Counted from the stretch's first letter, positions 43,847 to 54,685 are shown. The stretch is 64,000 nucleotides of DNA from Peltaster fructicola (GCA_001592805.2 CP051143.1:2604001-2668000), one strand, 5' to 3'. Program-made: numbers and translations. Notes: generated by a model not told the origin, from the letters alone.

Positions 43847-44432
43847 ACCATCACAGGGCCATCTGTTGCCTCAGACATCAGTTTTTGCAGTATTGCAGTT
43901 ACTGCAGAGACAATGACGATTCATATCTTGCTCGTGCATGCATGCATGGTCCTTGCTGCAGGGTGGGGGCCGAAAGCTTATATTTTGGAGGCGTTCCTTT
44001 CGATACAGCAATGTCATAGACGTCTCCCAGCTCTCCAAGACTGCCTTCTCTTCCTGATCAATCCTCAAGGTCTGCGCTGCAGCAGCCATCGCCCGAGGAC
44101 CTGGACAATGCTGGGACTTGAGCTGCTGGTGATTCAGTCGATCGAGTTGTACGATGTACGAAGTCCTGCTAGAACGGTGCGATCTAAACATGGATCGGGG
44201 CCAGTTCGAAGATCCACAGCAATCTTGACTGCCACTCCTCTGTCAGCAACAGCTCACCTCATAGGGAATCCTCGATGTCATACAATCGCTCCTTCGAACG
44301 CTCGAGCGCACGACATCGCCGCACGAGAGGAATATACAGGCATCACAATATTAAGCTTGCAGCAGACCTGCCGTATGGCACGGCATGTCGATGACGCTTC
44401 AGGTTTCGACCAGTTGAGAACATGAGATATGA
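43847..44432. other. Intergenic before the regulator gene
   Basis: No gene is supported here. The missing first exon of the regulator, with the first zinc-binding cysteines, would have to lie here if it exists. I searched for a donor-bearing exon and found none of convincing phase. Confidence 0.4.
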
Positions 44433-46206
44433 TCACACAGCTTCCGAACCCGTGAAAGGTGCAGAGGACGCAGGGTTGCCATGGATTGTCAATTATGTGC
44501 CCGGCAGGAGAGATTCGCATGCGAGTTTTCTTGGTACGTATCGGAATGAGTCAAGACAAACAACTGGCTGATGCAGCACAGTTCGTCAACAAGCTGCAAA
44601 GCATTCACGAGCAGTCAGGCGATCTCAACCGAAAGAGAAAGGCAAGAAGCGGACTGTTCGTGATCTGCCCGCGCGAGGTCATGCTCAACAGCAGCAGTCG
44701 TCACAGTGCAAGGGTTGCTCGAAGACCCATGACTACTCGAGTCTATCTTGTACTCAACGTCTCCCAGGCATGTGGCTTGGCGACCCGATTTGCGCTATTC
44801 GCACACCATACGAACAAGCCCGTGCGGATTTAGGTGCTGATATCACCTGGCTAGGTACTATCGCGACCATGAACGCATGCTACCTTGCAGGCAGACCATC
44901 AACATTGTTCTCACAGCAGCTCGAGACACTTATAGACGCTTCTCAATGGTAAGCTAGGCTCAATGGCTGCAAGATGCATGCTGAACGAACAGGTCGTATC
45001 TGCAATATATTCCCAGTCGATACGGAACGACCGACTGCTTGACGAAAGCTACTGAATGTCTTATGCGGCGACTGTATAGGCTTCTATATAGAAGAGAAGG
45101 CCGTGATCGTGCAAGCAAGCAGGAGACAGCATCATATCTTGCTGCTCTACAATCATTACGAGGATCTCTTGAGCATCCTGTCCTCAGCAAGCAGCCAAAC
45201 ACGCTATGCGCAACACACTTACTTGGGCTATATGAAGTGAGTTTTGCAGTCCTAAGCGAGAAGCCATCAGTCATCCCTGACCCAATTTGCAAGTTGCTTG
45301 AAGCCGAGTCCACGGACGATTTCGAGAGACATACTCATGGCTGCCAGCTCCTGATTGAGCACCGTCAGGCGGCATCTTTCGAAACTGGATTTGAGAAAGC
45401 TCTCTTCCTGGCGAGTGTGGAGCCAACAATGTTCTACTGCTGCACGAAAGGTATTCATTCTTACCTCGAGAAGCCAGAGTGGCTAGCCCTGTTGCGAGAG
45501 TGTGCGGAAGACTCGTCCATACCTCTATCTGCAAGGAGTGAAGTCGCAATTCAGAGCCAGATCTGCCTCATCAAGTCAGTTATGACGATCTCTCGAAGGC
45601 AACACCGCTAACCAGGCAGGGTCTCTGGACTATGGATCGACATGCAAGAGCTGAGCCTAGACACAGACATAAGTGTTCTGACAGGACTAAAGTTGAGGTC
45701 TTTACAGCTGCATGCGATCACATTTGCATGGATTCATCGCTGGGCCGGAGGCCTCCTCCATCTCCCAATGAACAATGTCTCAGCACGAGAACTCAAAGTG
45801 CAACGTGCCATCAGGGGAAACATCTTCAGTTGTATCATGCTGGCAGGTCGCTTTCTACAGACGCTGCAGCCTGGAGATGCGGCCCAGTGGGAGAGCGAGG
45901 CCAAAACAGCTGCGATGCACTTGACGAGCCAACGTGGAATAGAATGGGACAATTCTGTGCCTGTCAGCATTGCGAAGAGCATCATACAAACAGCGATCGC
46001 ATGGTCGACGCCACTGAATAGCTTGGATCCGGAGCAGCATAGTGATACTCGATTACGACGATTCTTTGCCTGGCGTGATTTGGTGCTGCTTGGCATGAGA
46101 GAAGGTCCAAGAAGTTGATGACTTTTCAGTATGACTAACCCACTCAGCGTCCCTGGATCATGTCGAAACGCTTCAAGCAAGCCTGTTGGATCTGCCTGAA
46201 GCTTGA
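44433..46206 (+). CDS. Fungal transcription factor with an incomplete Zn2Cys6 cluster, 5' end not found
   Basis: Five segments join in consistent phase: 44433-44533, 44577-44948, 44993-45574, 45620-46104 and 46148-46206. The introns are 43-45 nt with donors GTACGT, GTAAGC, GTCAGT and GTCCAA; the last is weak but has CTAAC and CTCAG at its 3' side. The first segment reads CRGRRVAMDCQLCARQERFA and then CEF. The last three cysteines of a Zn2Cys6 cluster are normal (C-x2-C-x7-C). The first is Arg, the third is Met, and the loop before the fourth is shortened. A basic region (QPKEKGKKR) follows. The remainder is the helical fungal regulator domain: TWLGTIATMNACYLAGRPST, ALQSLRGSLEHPVLSKQPNT, LCATHLLGLYEV. 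No start codon was found in frame. DNA binding is therefore doubtful. Confidence 0.7.
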
Positions 46207-46926
46207 GGTCTTCTGCTAGAATGCTGGCTTGAGATTGCTTCTGGACTTGTTATGGTCAGCGTGTCGATGTGACGACGGCTGCATCATCTCTGCTCAGATC
46301 GACACCCCAATCACGGCGACGCGGTGCATTCTCTCTAACGCTACCATTTCTTCGCATCTCCCGATAGTGTCCATCATGCCCAGGGCACGCGCTTCAAGCT
46401 ATGCTTGTTGGGATCTGCTCCTGTCAAAAGACACTATCACAGCATGAGAGCGGTCTTGATCAAGCATTCGATGAGCGATCTTGAGAGCGAAAACAGGAGC
46501 TCTGGCATGCTGCGTTCGAGACATAGATCCACTCGGCCTTGATCTTCCAGCAAGAGCAGATTTCTGTGGTTTAGAAAGGACGAACAGGTATGTGTGCCGA
46601 GCTGTGCTTCAGGCGCACAAGAAGCGAGACGAGAAGAACCCTCGGAAGTGTCAGCGTTCGGTCGACCGACTTAGATGTAGATCCTGCCGCCTCTTAGAGA
46701 GCTGTAAGCTGATTGCTCAGTCGTGATGCCAGGCAGATACAGGTGATGAAACAAATGGATGGTGATCTTGCAGCAGAGAAGATGGCCCGAGCTTACGCAC
46801 TAGCCGCATGCGACATGCTTTGTGTCGCTCGCTCTCTACACTCGACACCAACGTCGCGAGAACATTACATGTCGCAACACAATGCGACAATGACGAGCTT
46901 TTCATTACCTGTCGACACCAACGACG
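46207..46926. other. Intergenic
   Basis: The space between the regulator and the gamma-tubulin complex gene holds only short unsupported frames. One at 46481-46726 is Cys-rich but matches nothing I know. Confidence 0.45.
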
Positions 46927-49368
46927 ATGGCACATGCAGCGAGATCACTTGAGCTGGTACAAGGGTTAGTCGCAAGCATCACCGGCCGACGAGATGTGAG
47001 CACATTACAATGCAACCAGGTCATCAAAAGCCTGCGTGAACACAATTTCGCACGAACGAACCAATTCGCTGTACAATCGAAGCTCAATGGACTAATCGAA
47101 AAGTTCTCGGTCCTCAATCGTGATGATCTGGCTGAAGCCTTGCAGAGCAGACTCACGAGAGAGTTGGATAGCGAGGATAAGTTCTTACCTGACAAATTGG
47201 CCTTGCTACTCGAGCTTTCCGACCTGCCATATCGAAAGGTCGATATTGGAGTGCTTGAAGGGCTCACAAGACAAGAACATACACCAGTAGAGGAGCTCAC
47301 ATGGGCAGAGATCATCAGAGATGATCCGCTGGACGATGACATCTGGGATGTAATAGAGCGTGGCTACCACTCTAGTGGCGACGAAGGGGCCAGTGTTACA
47401 GCAGATCCTGACTCCGACGAAACTCCAGATACCACTCAATCCTCTTTCGACATCGACATATCAGCTATAGCTCGCGCACAGCTCATACAAGCGGACGATA
47501 GCTTACTAGCTCCTGCTCCCTCGTCAGACACTCTCACAGAATACAAGCTGGTCCGAGAGACGCTCTTCATGCTTCGTGGTCTACCGAGCGATATGTTCAC
47601 TGTCAATCGCAAGGTCAAAGCGACATATATTTCCACCAATGCTGCGCTTTCGCTCACGACGCAATCCACAATGCAAAGTCTCGTGCAGCGAATCGCTCAC
47701 ATAGGCTCTGCGCTGAACTTCCTCAGGTTCTGGAGCACCTGGAAGCAAGTCGAACCACATGTGCGGACCTGCCAAGCTATCGTTCACAAGCTGCTGCGAC
47801 GCATCAATAACGATTTCAGCACATTCGAATTCAGCTTGATTCGCGGAACAGATGGAGTTGTCATCAGTATGATGCAGCTCTGTGCTTTTGCTGAAAGGCA
47901 GGCCCGGGTATTTCTGCTGCTTGCTTTGCTAGTTCGGGATGCGGCCTGCAGGTCCGAGAAACCATCTGTGGCCATTCTCGATAAGCTGCATGACGCAGCA
48001 TGTACGGCACACCTGACCTCGGATCATGAAGCGCTAGAAGTCTTCCTTGAGCTACTTGTTGTAAGTCTGAGGACATTTCTCAGACCTTTCTCGAAGTGGT
48101 GCTTGACTGGACAGATCGACGATTGTGAGAGCAATGCTTTGATCATTGACAACAACAAGGATTGCCCTCTATATGACGTCTGGCAAGGACGATACTCGAT
48201 GCGAAGCACAGATGGAACTGAAAGAACAATACCGGCATTCCTTGAAGGCTTCGCCGACGGAATCTTCGTGCTCGGCAAATCGAAAATGATCAGCAATCTC
48301 TTAACCTCGAAGCAAGAGACTTACTCGACCATGAAGCAGCCTGACGATGGACAGTTCGTAAATCTACAACATGTCAAAGATTCTTGGATCCCATTTGCAC
48401 AGCAATTTCAAAATGGACTAGACAACTGGCTAGCGACGCTTCGAAGATCAGATGATGATAGCCTTGCTGAACTACTAATCAAGGATCACAAGCTGCTAGA
48501 GCACTTCGAGGCTATACACAGGATGTTCTTGCACAAAGACGGCGCGGCATTCTCATGTTTCGGTGAAAGCATGTATCAGATCTTGCTGAGTCGCAAGCGA
48601 GCAGCACAACTTGACGACTTCATGTTGACAGAGCTTGCGAGAGAGCTGTTCTCTAGCATTGACGACATCTCCACAGAGGACATCTCTGTCCTCGTGGCTA
48701 GACTCGACGATTCTGACAGGAGGATTATCCGCCTCCTCGGGACGATCGACTTGCAGTACAAGACACCCTGGTATGTGGCCAACATCATGCAGCAAAGACA
48801 TCCCGTTGTGGAGAGACAGATTTTCACGTTACTGCTACAATTGGACATAGGCAAGAGACTTCTTGTCAATGGCCTGCCTAGGCGTCGCAAGTGCAGCCTG
48901 GGTCGTCTCAGCAAGGCACAATTGCAGCTCAACTATTTACAGCAGTGCTTGATCTGTTTCATCGACACCGTGACTATGACGATCACAACGGCCAGCGAAA
49001 GGCTGAATCTGGCATTAAGGAAAGAGCTTTCGACAGTCACAAGCCTGAACGACATGATCAAAGCATACGAGACGTATGCCGACGCTCTTAGTCTCGTAGC
49101 CATGACGCAGACTCGGCTAGAGCCTGTTCGAAATGCCATGATCGATGTCCTTCTGCTATCAGAGGAAATAGTCGCCGTCAAGCAGTCCATCCAGATGAGT
49201 GGTCTCACCCGCCAGACCATGCAGGTCATTCGCGCCGCTTGTGCAGGATACCAAGAGAAACTGCTGCTCATCATCACACGGTTACATCTTGAGGCTTCAG
49301 AAGAAAGTGGCGAAGCTCTCGAGGCTTATGCAGATGCACTGGATGCATGCTTGGTAAGAGATACCTAA
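46927..49368 (+). CDS. Gamma-tubulin complex component, GCP5-like
   Basis: The product has 813 residues in one exon from ATG 46927 (CACCAACGACGATGGC). It has the two-part GRIP architecture of Spc97/Spc98-family proteins. GRIP1 covers VRETLFMLRGLPSDMFTVNR to DCPLYDVWQGRYSMRS and PAFLEGFADGIFVLGKSKMI. GRIP2 runs from FLHKDGAAFSCFGESMYQIL to the C-terminal helices. An acidic segment near residues 125-170 is unstructured. The PLYDVWQGRY region and the short, diverged C-terminal part favour GCP5 over GCP2/3, but GCP6 is not excluded. Such proteins form the gamma-tubulin ring complex at spindle pole bodies that nucleates microtubules. Confidence 0.82.
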   Translation: MAHAARSLELVQGLVASITGRRDVSTLQCNQVIKSLREHNFARTNQFAVQSKLNGLIEKFSVLNRDDLAEALQSRLTRELDSEDKFLPDKLALLLELSDLPYRKVDIGVLEGLTRQEHTPVEELTWAEIIRDDPLDDDIWDVIERGYHSSGDEGASVTADPDSDETPDTTQSSFDIDISAIARAQLIQADDSLLAPAPSSDTLTEYKLVRETLFMLRGLPSDMFTVNRKVKATYISTNAALSLTTQSTMQSLVQRIAHIGSALNFLRFWSTWKQVEPHVRTCQAIVHKLLRRINNDFSTFEFSLIRGTDGVVISMMQLCAFAERQARVFLLLALLVRDAACRSEKPSVAILDKLHDAACTAHLTSDHEALEVFLELLVVSLRTFLRPFSKWCLTGQIDDCESNALIIDNNKDCPLYDVWQGRYSMRSTDGTERTIPAFLEGFADGIFVLGKSKMISNLLTSKQETYSTMKQPDDGQFVNLQHVKDSWIPFAQQFQNGLDNWLATLRRSDDDSLAELLIKDHKLLEHFEAIHRMFLHKDGAAFSCFGESMYQILLSRKRAAQLDDFMLTELARELFSSIDDISTEDISVLVARLDDSDRRIIRLLGTIDLQYKTPWYVANIMQQRHPVVERQIFTLLLQLDIGKRLLVNGLPRRRKCSLGRLSKAQLQLNYLQQCLICFIDTVTMTITTASERLNLALRKELSTVTSLNDMIKAYETYADALSLVAMTQTRLEPVRNAMIDVLLLSEEIVAVKQSIQMSGLTRQTMQVIRAACAGYQEKLLLIITRLHLEASEESGEALEAYADALDACLVRDT

Positions 49369-50320
49369 CTTGATCTCGGAGGCTGAGCAAGAAACTCTTG
49401 TCGGAGTTCCCTACCACATACAGCAGTCTCCGTCGCCTCTGATGTGGTCCGGCATGATTCGGAGAGGATTGAACATGTCTTGATGTCTCGCATGAGCTGC
49501 TAACGAAGCTTTCACCTTCCACAACGTGGCGCATCAAGCTTTCTGGTGTGAACTGTTTGCGGGAGATCGTCATATGCTTCAAGTGAATGTCGTGGATGCA
49601 GCGAAACTTCAAAGCTACCACACCACATAACGAGGAATGTCAGCATGCAACTCGATCCTTCCAACAAGGACAAGACGCCCATTACCGCACAGCCCCGAGC
49701 AAGCAAGATCTTGTTGTGTGTGCGGGTTGCTCGCACGTGGGCTGTGAGGCATTTACTGGCCACGCTAGTTTTGATCTGGCACTGCCAGAAGCCTGGTACG
49801 TCGAGTCAATCGTGAAGAAACGAAGAACAAATTTCGAAGAATGAAAATCCTTCACTCGACGACGTCGCGGTGAGTAACATATAACAAAGAGCGAGTTCAC
49901 CTTCTTACTACCCCTCAAAACTCATCCCTTTGGAATATCAAAACTGCTCTACACGCTTCCTTGCTGTCAAGCACAAAGCATACTCACACCTCAGCCTTAC
50001 ACACTTTGATGGACAACCGCCAACCAACCGACCTTCTGCTTGCACCTATTGCCATTCTGGCGGGTGTTCAAGTATTCGCATTCTTTGCGGGAGAGCTTCT
50101 CGAGCCAACTCGACCACCATAAGGACGAGTCGGGGACCAGTCAGCATACACAGTTACTTCAGCTCGATGAGAGATCTCGAAACAGACGTCAGCCAGCACT
50201 ACAACCAAGCCTAGTGAGTCGAGAGAAAGGCGAGCGTATAACGAATGCTAAATCAGCAGGCAGAACTCCAACTTCTGATTCAAGACGATCACAACTTTGC
50301 CAAGAAACCGCCCGTTCACA
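49369..50320. other. Intergenic upstream of the Fet4-like gene
   Basis: About 950 bp contain the promoter and leader of the iron permease gene. Several open frames overlap without family resemblance. The best candidate small frame, 49587-49844, is listed separately. Confidence 0.45.
49587..49844 (+). CDS. Candidate small protein (unverified)
   Basis: ATG 49587 opens 85 codons with a Cys/His-rich middle (VVCAGCSHVGCEAFTGH) and a basic C-terminus (IVKKRRTNFEE). I do not recognise it. The only support is an ATG and unusual Cys spacing; it may be chance. Confidence 0.18.
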   Translation: MSWMQRNFKATTPHNEECQHATRSFQQGQDAHYRTAPSKQDLVVCAGCSHVGCEAFTGHASFDLALPEAWYVESIVKKRRTNFEE

Positions 50321-51862
50321 ATGGGTCGATTCTGGGAACTACTCTGCAGCCCAGGCGCCAGGAAGGAGGTGGTCACTCGGGCCCCAACTCAGCATGTCCA
50401 CCGCAAGGGCAGTGATGCGAGCAGTCCGTCCGCCTCCGTCGAGAACATCAAAGGCCTCGATCTCAAGCCCAAGCTCCGCTTACTTGACCGCTGGCTCGAC
50501 ATTGTCGTCCTCGCATCAGGCTCTGGACCAGTCTTCACGGTCATTGTCCTAGGTCTCGTTGCCTGGGCGTTCCTGGGTATCCCATACTATGACAGTATCG
50601 ATTGGCAGGTCGTTATCAGCGATGTCCAAGCAATTCTGAGCTACATCTTCGACTCTCTGCTCATGCGTCAGCAGCTGAACACCTACGATGAGGGCATACT
50701 CGTCGCTGCACAGCTGCAGTCACGGTCACACGCAAACAGTCGCATGTTGGAGAAGGTCGAGCGTATGCTTGCAACTGGTGAGCTTGTCCGTTCTGAGAAG
50801 TCCAAAACCGCTGCCGATGAGTTCGACCGCGATCTGCCAAAGGAGAGCTTATTCGGCCGCATCGTGACTCAAATCTCGGTCTGCTATGGTCATATCCTTA
50901 CTGTGGTCCTCTACTGGATGACCATAATCGTCTGGCTGGCGTTCGGTCCGAGCAACGACTGGAGCGACGAGTGGCAGCTATGGATGAACTCAGCGACATC
51001 AGCCCTCATGGTTTTCACCTTCGCATTCTTGGCCAACATCAGAGAGCGCCACTCGATCCACTCGAAGAAGTGCATTGATGCAGCGTTCCGAGTAGACTCC
51101 GCATTGGAGCGCCGTCTTCGACTCCTGACCGACGATGATCTTGAGAATGACTGGGTCGCCGTCCCACGTGAAAAGGTCAATCCTGTCCAACGCGCGATCT
51201 ACTACTATGCGGATGTCGTGGGAACCCTTGTTGGCATCGCGCTGCTTATCATTGTCATTATTGCGTGGATTGCTATCGGCCCTCTGCTTCAATTCAACGA
51301 CAATTGGTGGCTCATCATCGGTACCTATGCTGGTCTTGTGGGTCTCAATGATGGTTTCGTCCTGCTGAACGTTCAGGCCAACCTCCGCAAGCACGAGAGT
51401 GTCCAATACGAGCAGGTCGATGTTCTGGACAGAGAAAGCTTCAGAACTGTGAAGTTGCCTCCACCAGCTGACAAGTCACTCGAGAAGAATTCTTGGAGCT
51501 TCAGTCTTTCGCTTAAGATGTCCACTGCAGTCGGCAAGGTGTGCGCTCACCCGATTGCTGTCATTATGGATGTACTCCTGATTGTCGGTCTCCTCACTGG
51601 CTCCAGCGTCATGGGTTGGAACACTACTGGCCAGCTTCTCTCCAATGTGCCACCAAGTATCATTGAGTCGTTCTTGATGATTATTCTACTCCCTGGTCAC
51701 AATTCTGCGGAGAGCGAGCGGCGAGTCCAGCTTGACAACTTCTATGAGCGTCGTCTTGAGCTCATCAACTTTGTCGACAGCCTTGAGGTGGTTGATGATC
51801 CCCAGATTGTCGTTGAGCGTGTCGACGTCGACGTTGGTGAGAAGCTTGCGGAGAGCATGTGA
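50321..51862 (+). CDS. FET4: Low-affinity iron/divalent metal permease, Fet4-like
   Basis: The protein has 513 residues, and no intron is needed. ATG 50321 begins MGRFWELLCSPGARKEVVTR, the usual opening of filamentous-fungal Fet4 proteins. The low-affinity iron permease fold is shown by paired helices around SGSGPVFTVIVLGLVAWAFL, ILTVVLYWMTIIVWLAFGPS, ALLIIVIIAWIAIGPLLQFN and PIAVIMDVLLIVGLLTGSSV. Charged loops lie between them, such as DAAFRVDSALERRLRLLTDD. DRWLDIVVLASGSGP is the conserved entry of the family. In yeast the protein transports Fe(II), Cu and Zn at the plasma membrane; substrate range here is inferred. The gene converges with the LCCL gene, with 107 bp between the stop codons. 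Confidence 0.92.
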   Translation: MGRFWELLCSPGARKEVVTRAPTQHVHRKGSDASSPSASVENIKGLDLKPKLRLLDRWLDIVVLASGSGPVFTVIVLGLVAWAFLGIPYYDSIDWQVVISDVQAILSYIFDSLLMRQQLNTYDEGILVAAQLQSRSHANSRMLEKVERMLATGELVRSEKSKTAADEFDRDLPKESLFGRIVTQISVCYGHILTVVLYWMTIIVWLAFGPSNDWSDEWQLWMNSATSALMVFTFAFLANIRERHSIHSKKCIDAAFRVDSALERRLRLLTDDDLENDWVAVPREKVNPVQRAIYYYADVVGTLVGIALLIIVIIAWIAIGPLLQFNDNWWLIIGTYAGLVGLNDGFVLLNVQANLRKHESVQYEQVDVLDRESFRTVKLPPPADKSLEKNSWSFSLSLKMSTAVGKVCAHPIAVIMDVLLIVGLLTGSSVMGWNTTGQLLSNVPPSIIESFLMIILLPGHNSAESERRVQLDNFYERRLELINFVDSLEVVDDPQIVVERVDVDVGEKLAESM

Positions 51863-51969
51863 TCAAGCAGAGAGATGGTAGAAGTGGAGGGAGGAGGGCT
51901 CGTCTACACAAGTAGATGGACGGGTTGGACAGTGTGAATGAATCAGGTCTTGTTACAGTCATTAGCATA

Positions 51970-53991
51970 TCACCGTGGTATCTGGTGTACAGATTGTGCC
52001 AGATCTCTCTTACTAGGCCCAGCCTCCATCTGTGTCCAATTGCCGTTCGCATTCCACTTCCCAGCCATAGTGAAATCAGCGACAGAACTGCCGGCTAGGT
52101 ATGCAAAACGAAAGTACTCTGGGAAGGATACATTGCTCGTGACGACAGCGTCCGTTTGATGCGCATGTTTCGTCCATGACCACGTATAGTTGCCACCAGT
52201 CGAGTTGTTCCAGTATTCGCTCTCATCATAGTATCCAACAAATCGTTCGACATCGTTGACCAAGATTGAGATGCCATCGTATAGCAGGTCAAGATTCGCG
52301 TCATAAAGTGGCAGTGCGCCAAGGTTGAAGGTGATGTTCTTAATACCTGCTGCGAGAACTGAGATTGTGGGTAGAAGACTGTCTTGCTGCGCTCCGCTGA
52401 ACAGCTGTGCTGGTGTTTGGATGATGCTGTCAAATCCCCATCGTGCAATACCGTTGATGAATAGGCCAACCAGCAAGCCTTGGTAGAGAAGTGACGGCCG
52501 ATTCTGAAAGCTGGTACCTGGTATAAACAGAAGTCCTAGAATGTAGTGGTGGATGCGTAGATTGACTCCAGGCAATGCCAGAAGGACGAGCAAGCACAAC
52601 ACTATGAGGCCATACAGACCAAGATAGCGAGGCATTCGACCTTCAACACGGAATGCCCAGGCCTGGCCAAGCGCGATCATAACAAGCACCAGAACGATAA
52701 TGATCAATGCAGTGATGGCACCAGGTTGAGCTTGAATGTCGTGAGGAGTCAATCGTTGGATGGGAATCGCATCGAAGGTGTAGTTACTTAGGGCGCCGAC
52801 CCAGGCAGCTCCTAGCCATAGGACTGTTTTCTCGATATGTGCTGTCAAATCTGTCAGAGATCGCTTGATGAAGAAGCGATACATGATGCCAATGCAGAAG
52901 GCACCAGGCAAAAAGCGACCGACTTCAGTGCTCAGAAGGCCATAGAATGTGTCTGCGTAAGGCGGATCTGTGGCGAGACCGACAGTGAAGAACAAGCCGA
53001 CGAAGACCGACCAGAAGAATACAGCTGGGTTGCTGGTGAACATGCTCAGAACGATACTGAACAGGAGCGAGACGATCAGCGCGGGATATCGTAAGTCTTT
53101 ACACTCCGTGCGGGTACCAGTTCTGAAGCCAAAGGATAGTGGGAAGTAGCTGTCAAAGCCAATAGATTGTATGCCGTTGGCGTTGCTAGCAACGAAAGAC
53201 TGCTGCTGGCCAGTCAGTGTGACAACACCACAGCCACCGGTAGAGTCTGATATGAAGCCTGAGTGGACTGCAGCACCGCAGATGAAGCTGTCTCCGCGGT
53301 AGACAGCATTACTCTCGATGACACCTTCGTAGCCAGTCTGCTCAGTGGTCGGCCCACCTATAGTCAGCGATCGATAGTCGATGTCCTGGTCGCCGACAGC
53401 ATGCGGATTCAGCACTTGAACACTCGCACAGTTTGCGGGACATCTGAAAGCCAGCGTTGCATTTGTGAATGGTCGACACAAATCGCCGTTCAAGCCACAG
53501 CCATTGCCATCGTTCCAGTAGCTTGATGTGCAGCTCAAAAGGACTGGAGCTCCATAACCTGGGACTGAAGCTGCGGTGTTGCTGCTCCATTGGACTAGGC
53601 CGAAGCAGAGCAGCCAGAAAGCATAGAAGATCAGTAGCGCGATGACCTTTTGTGATCTCTTCGGTGCGATGCGGTTCAGTAGATGCTGTGGTGCCAGCTG
53701 GACCTTGGGCAGCAGAGGCTTGATGGTAAAGTGTCGTGGCGGAATCGGTCCTTTCACCCATTTCACCGTCGCGCGCCATGCTCTCTTGAATTTGCTGGGT
53801 ACATGTGACGATGCACGTCTGTACCATGGTGGTCTGGTGTCCGATTGCTCACTGTCGAAGTCGCTCGACGGCTGTCCTGGTGTGCCTGGACTGCTTATAT
53901 CTGCATCATTCTCTTCGTCACGGTATGGCTCAGCATATCTCGACTGTCTCGTCGTCTCCTCAACGTGTGCTGTTGCTTCTCCTCTTGCCAT
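51970..53991 (-). CDS. LCCL-domain multi-pass membrane protein
   Basis: The product has 673 residues and no intron. ATG 53991 starts a disordered, acidic cytosolic region. A first helix (KVIALLIFYAFWLLCFGLVQ) leads to an extracellular LCCL domain with paired cysteines: CGLNGDLCRPF, FRCPANCASV, FICGAAVHSGFISDSTGGCG. Seven or more helices follow, including ALIVSLLFSIVLSMF and LVLVMIALGQAWAF. The C-terminal extracellular segment has several N-glycosylation sites (NNSTGGNYTW, NVSF). This LCCL plus polytopic layout is fungal-specific; its function is not known. A non-ATG opening reaches 54000, but the first ATG was used. Confidence 0.9.
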   Translation of the reverse strand: MARGEATAHVEETTRQSRYAEPYRDEENDADISSPGTPGQPSSDFDSEQSDTRPPWYRRASSHVPSKFKRAWRATVKWVKGPIPPRHFTIKPLLPKVQLAPQHLLNRIAPKRSQKVIALLIFYAFWLLCFGLVQWSSNTAASVPGYGAPVLLSCTSSYWNDGNGCGLNGDLCRPFTNATLAFRCPANCASVQVLNPHAVGDQDIDYRSLTIGGPTTEQTGYEGVIESNAVYRGDSFICGAAVHSGFISDSTGGCGVVTLTGQQQSFVASNANGIQSIGFDSYFPLSFGFRTGTRTECKDLRYPALIVSLLFSIVLSMFTSNPAVFFWSVFVGLFFTVGLATDPPYADTFYGLLSTEVGRFLPGAFCIGIMYRFFIKRSLTDLTAHIEKTVLWLGAAWVGALSNYTFDAIPIQRLTPHDIQAQPGAITALIIIVLVLVMIALGQAWAFRVEGRMPRYLGLYGLIVLCLLVLLALPGVNLRIHHYILGLLFIPGTSFQNRPSLLYQGLLVGLFINGIARWGFDSIIQTPAQLFSGAQQDSLLPTISVLAAGIKNITFNLGALPLYDANLDLLYDGISILVNDVERFVGYYDESEYWNNSTGGNYTWSWTKHAHQTDAVVTSNVSFPEYFRFAYLAGSSVADFTMAGKWNANGNWTQMEAGPSKRDLAQSVHQIPR

Positions 53992-54210
53992 TGCTTCCAA
54001 TGCTTGCAGCGAATGTGGTGGGTATGGCTATACTAGATCATGGCCGTCAGTCAAGCAGACAGTGATGGCCAGCATCAATGTGTGACAGGAAGGTGATGGA
54101 GGAGGATGAGATACGACGTCAACCTTCTAGTGAGCATGTCGATAATGCGCCACTGGCCAGCCGCGCGTGCTTGCGGCCAGTACTGTAGATCATCATCCTT
54201 CGACTGATCC

Positions 54211-54475
54211 CCACAATGGAGCAGTTGATAAATGTCGCCATACGAATCCAGATGCGCTGGGCTCTCGGCCGCTCTGCATCCCAGCACAGCATTTCGATGA
54301 AGTATACGCTGCAGACTGCCGGTGGTTCCCATGACGGAGCAGTTGTTGACTGTCGCCATACGAATCAGATGTGCTGGGATCTCGGCCGCTCGGCACTCCA
54401 GCACGATGAAGTGCACGCTGCAGGAATGCCGGTGATCTCCACAACGGAGCAGTTGTTGACTGTTGCCTTGCAATA
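54211..54475. repeat. Minisatellite: about 2.4 copies of a 110-118 bp unit
   Basis: Three copies begin with near-identical blocks at about 54211, 54329 and 54439, each carrying GGAGCAGTTGNTNAATGTCGCC or a close variant. The first two continue with matching ATACGAATC and CTCGGCCGCTC blocks, and the unit ends in a GCTGCAG-GCCGGTG stretch. Unit spacing is 118 and then 110 bases. The repeat lies in the divergent promoter region between the LCCL gene and the gene at 54686. The open frames across it on both strands are repeat shadows. Confidence 0.8.
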
Positions 54476-54685
54476 CTGACCTCGTAAAGTCCAGCCTCAC
54501 AATCATGATTGGGCACGGGTGCCTGAAGGACGAGCTAGACATTGCGACCACAGGTCCACACATCAGCACTATAAGAGCAGAAGATCAATTCAGCTCAGCA
54601 AGAACAATCTATACAATCGATCTTTGTGCCAGTAACAGTTATTGTCTGAGCAGCAGCTTCCTACCAGTTCGGCAAGAATATCGCC

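Noticed and set aside
54075-54569. 164-codon minus-strand frame with internal repeats
   Set aside because: The protein-level repeat simply reflects the DNA minisatellite at 54211-54475; no other support.
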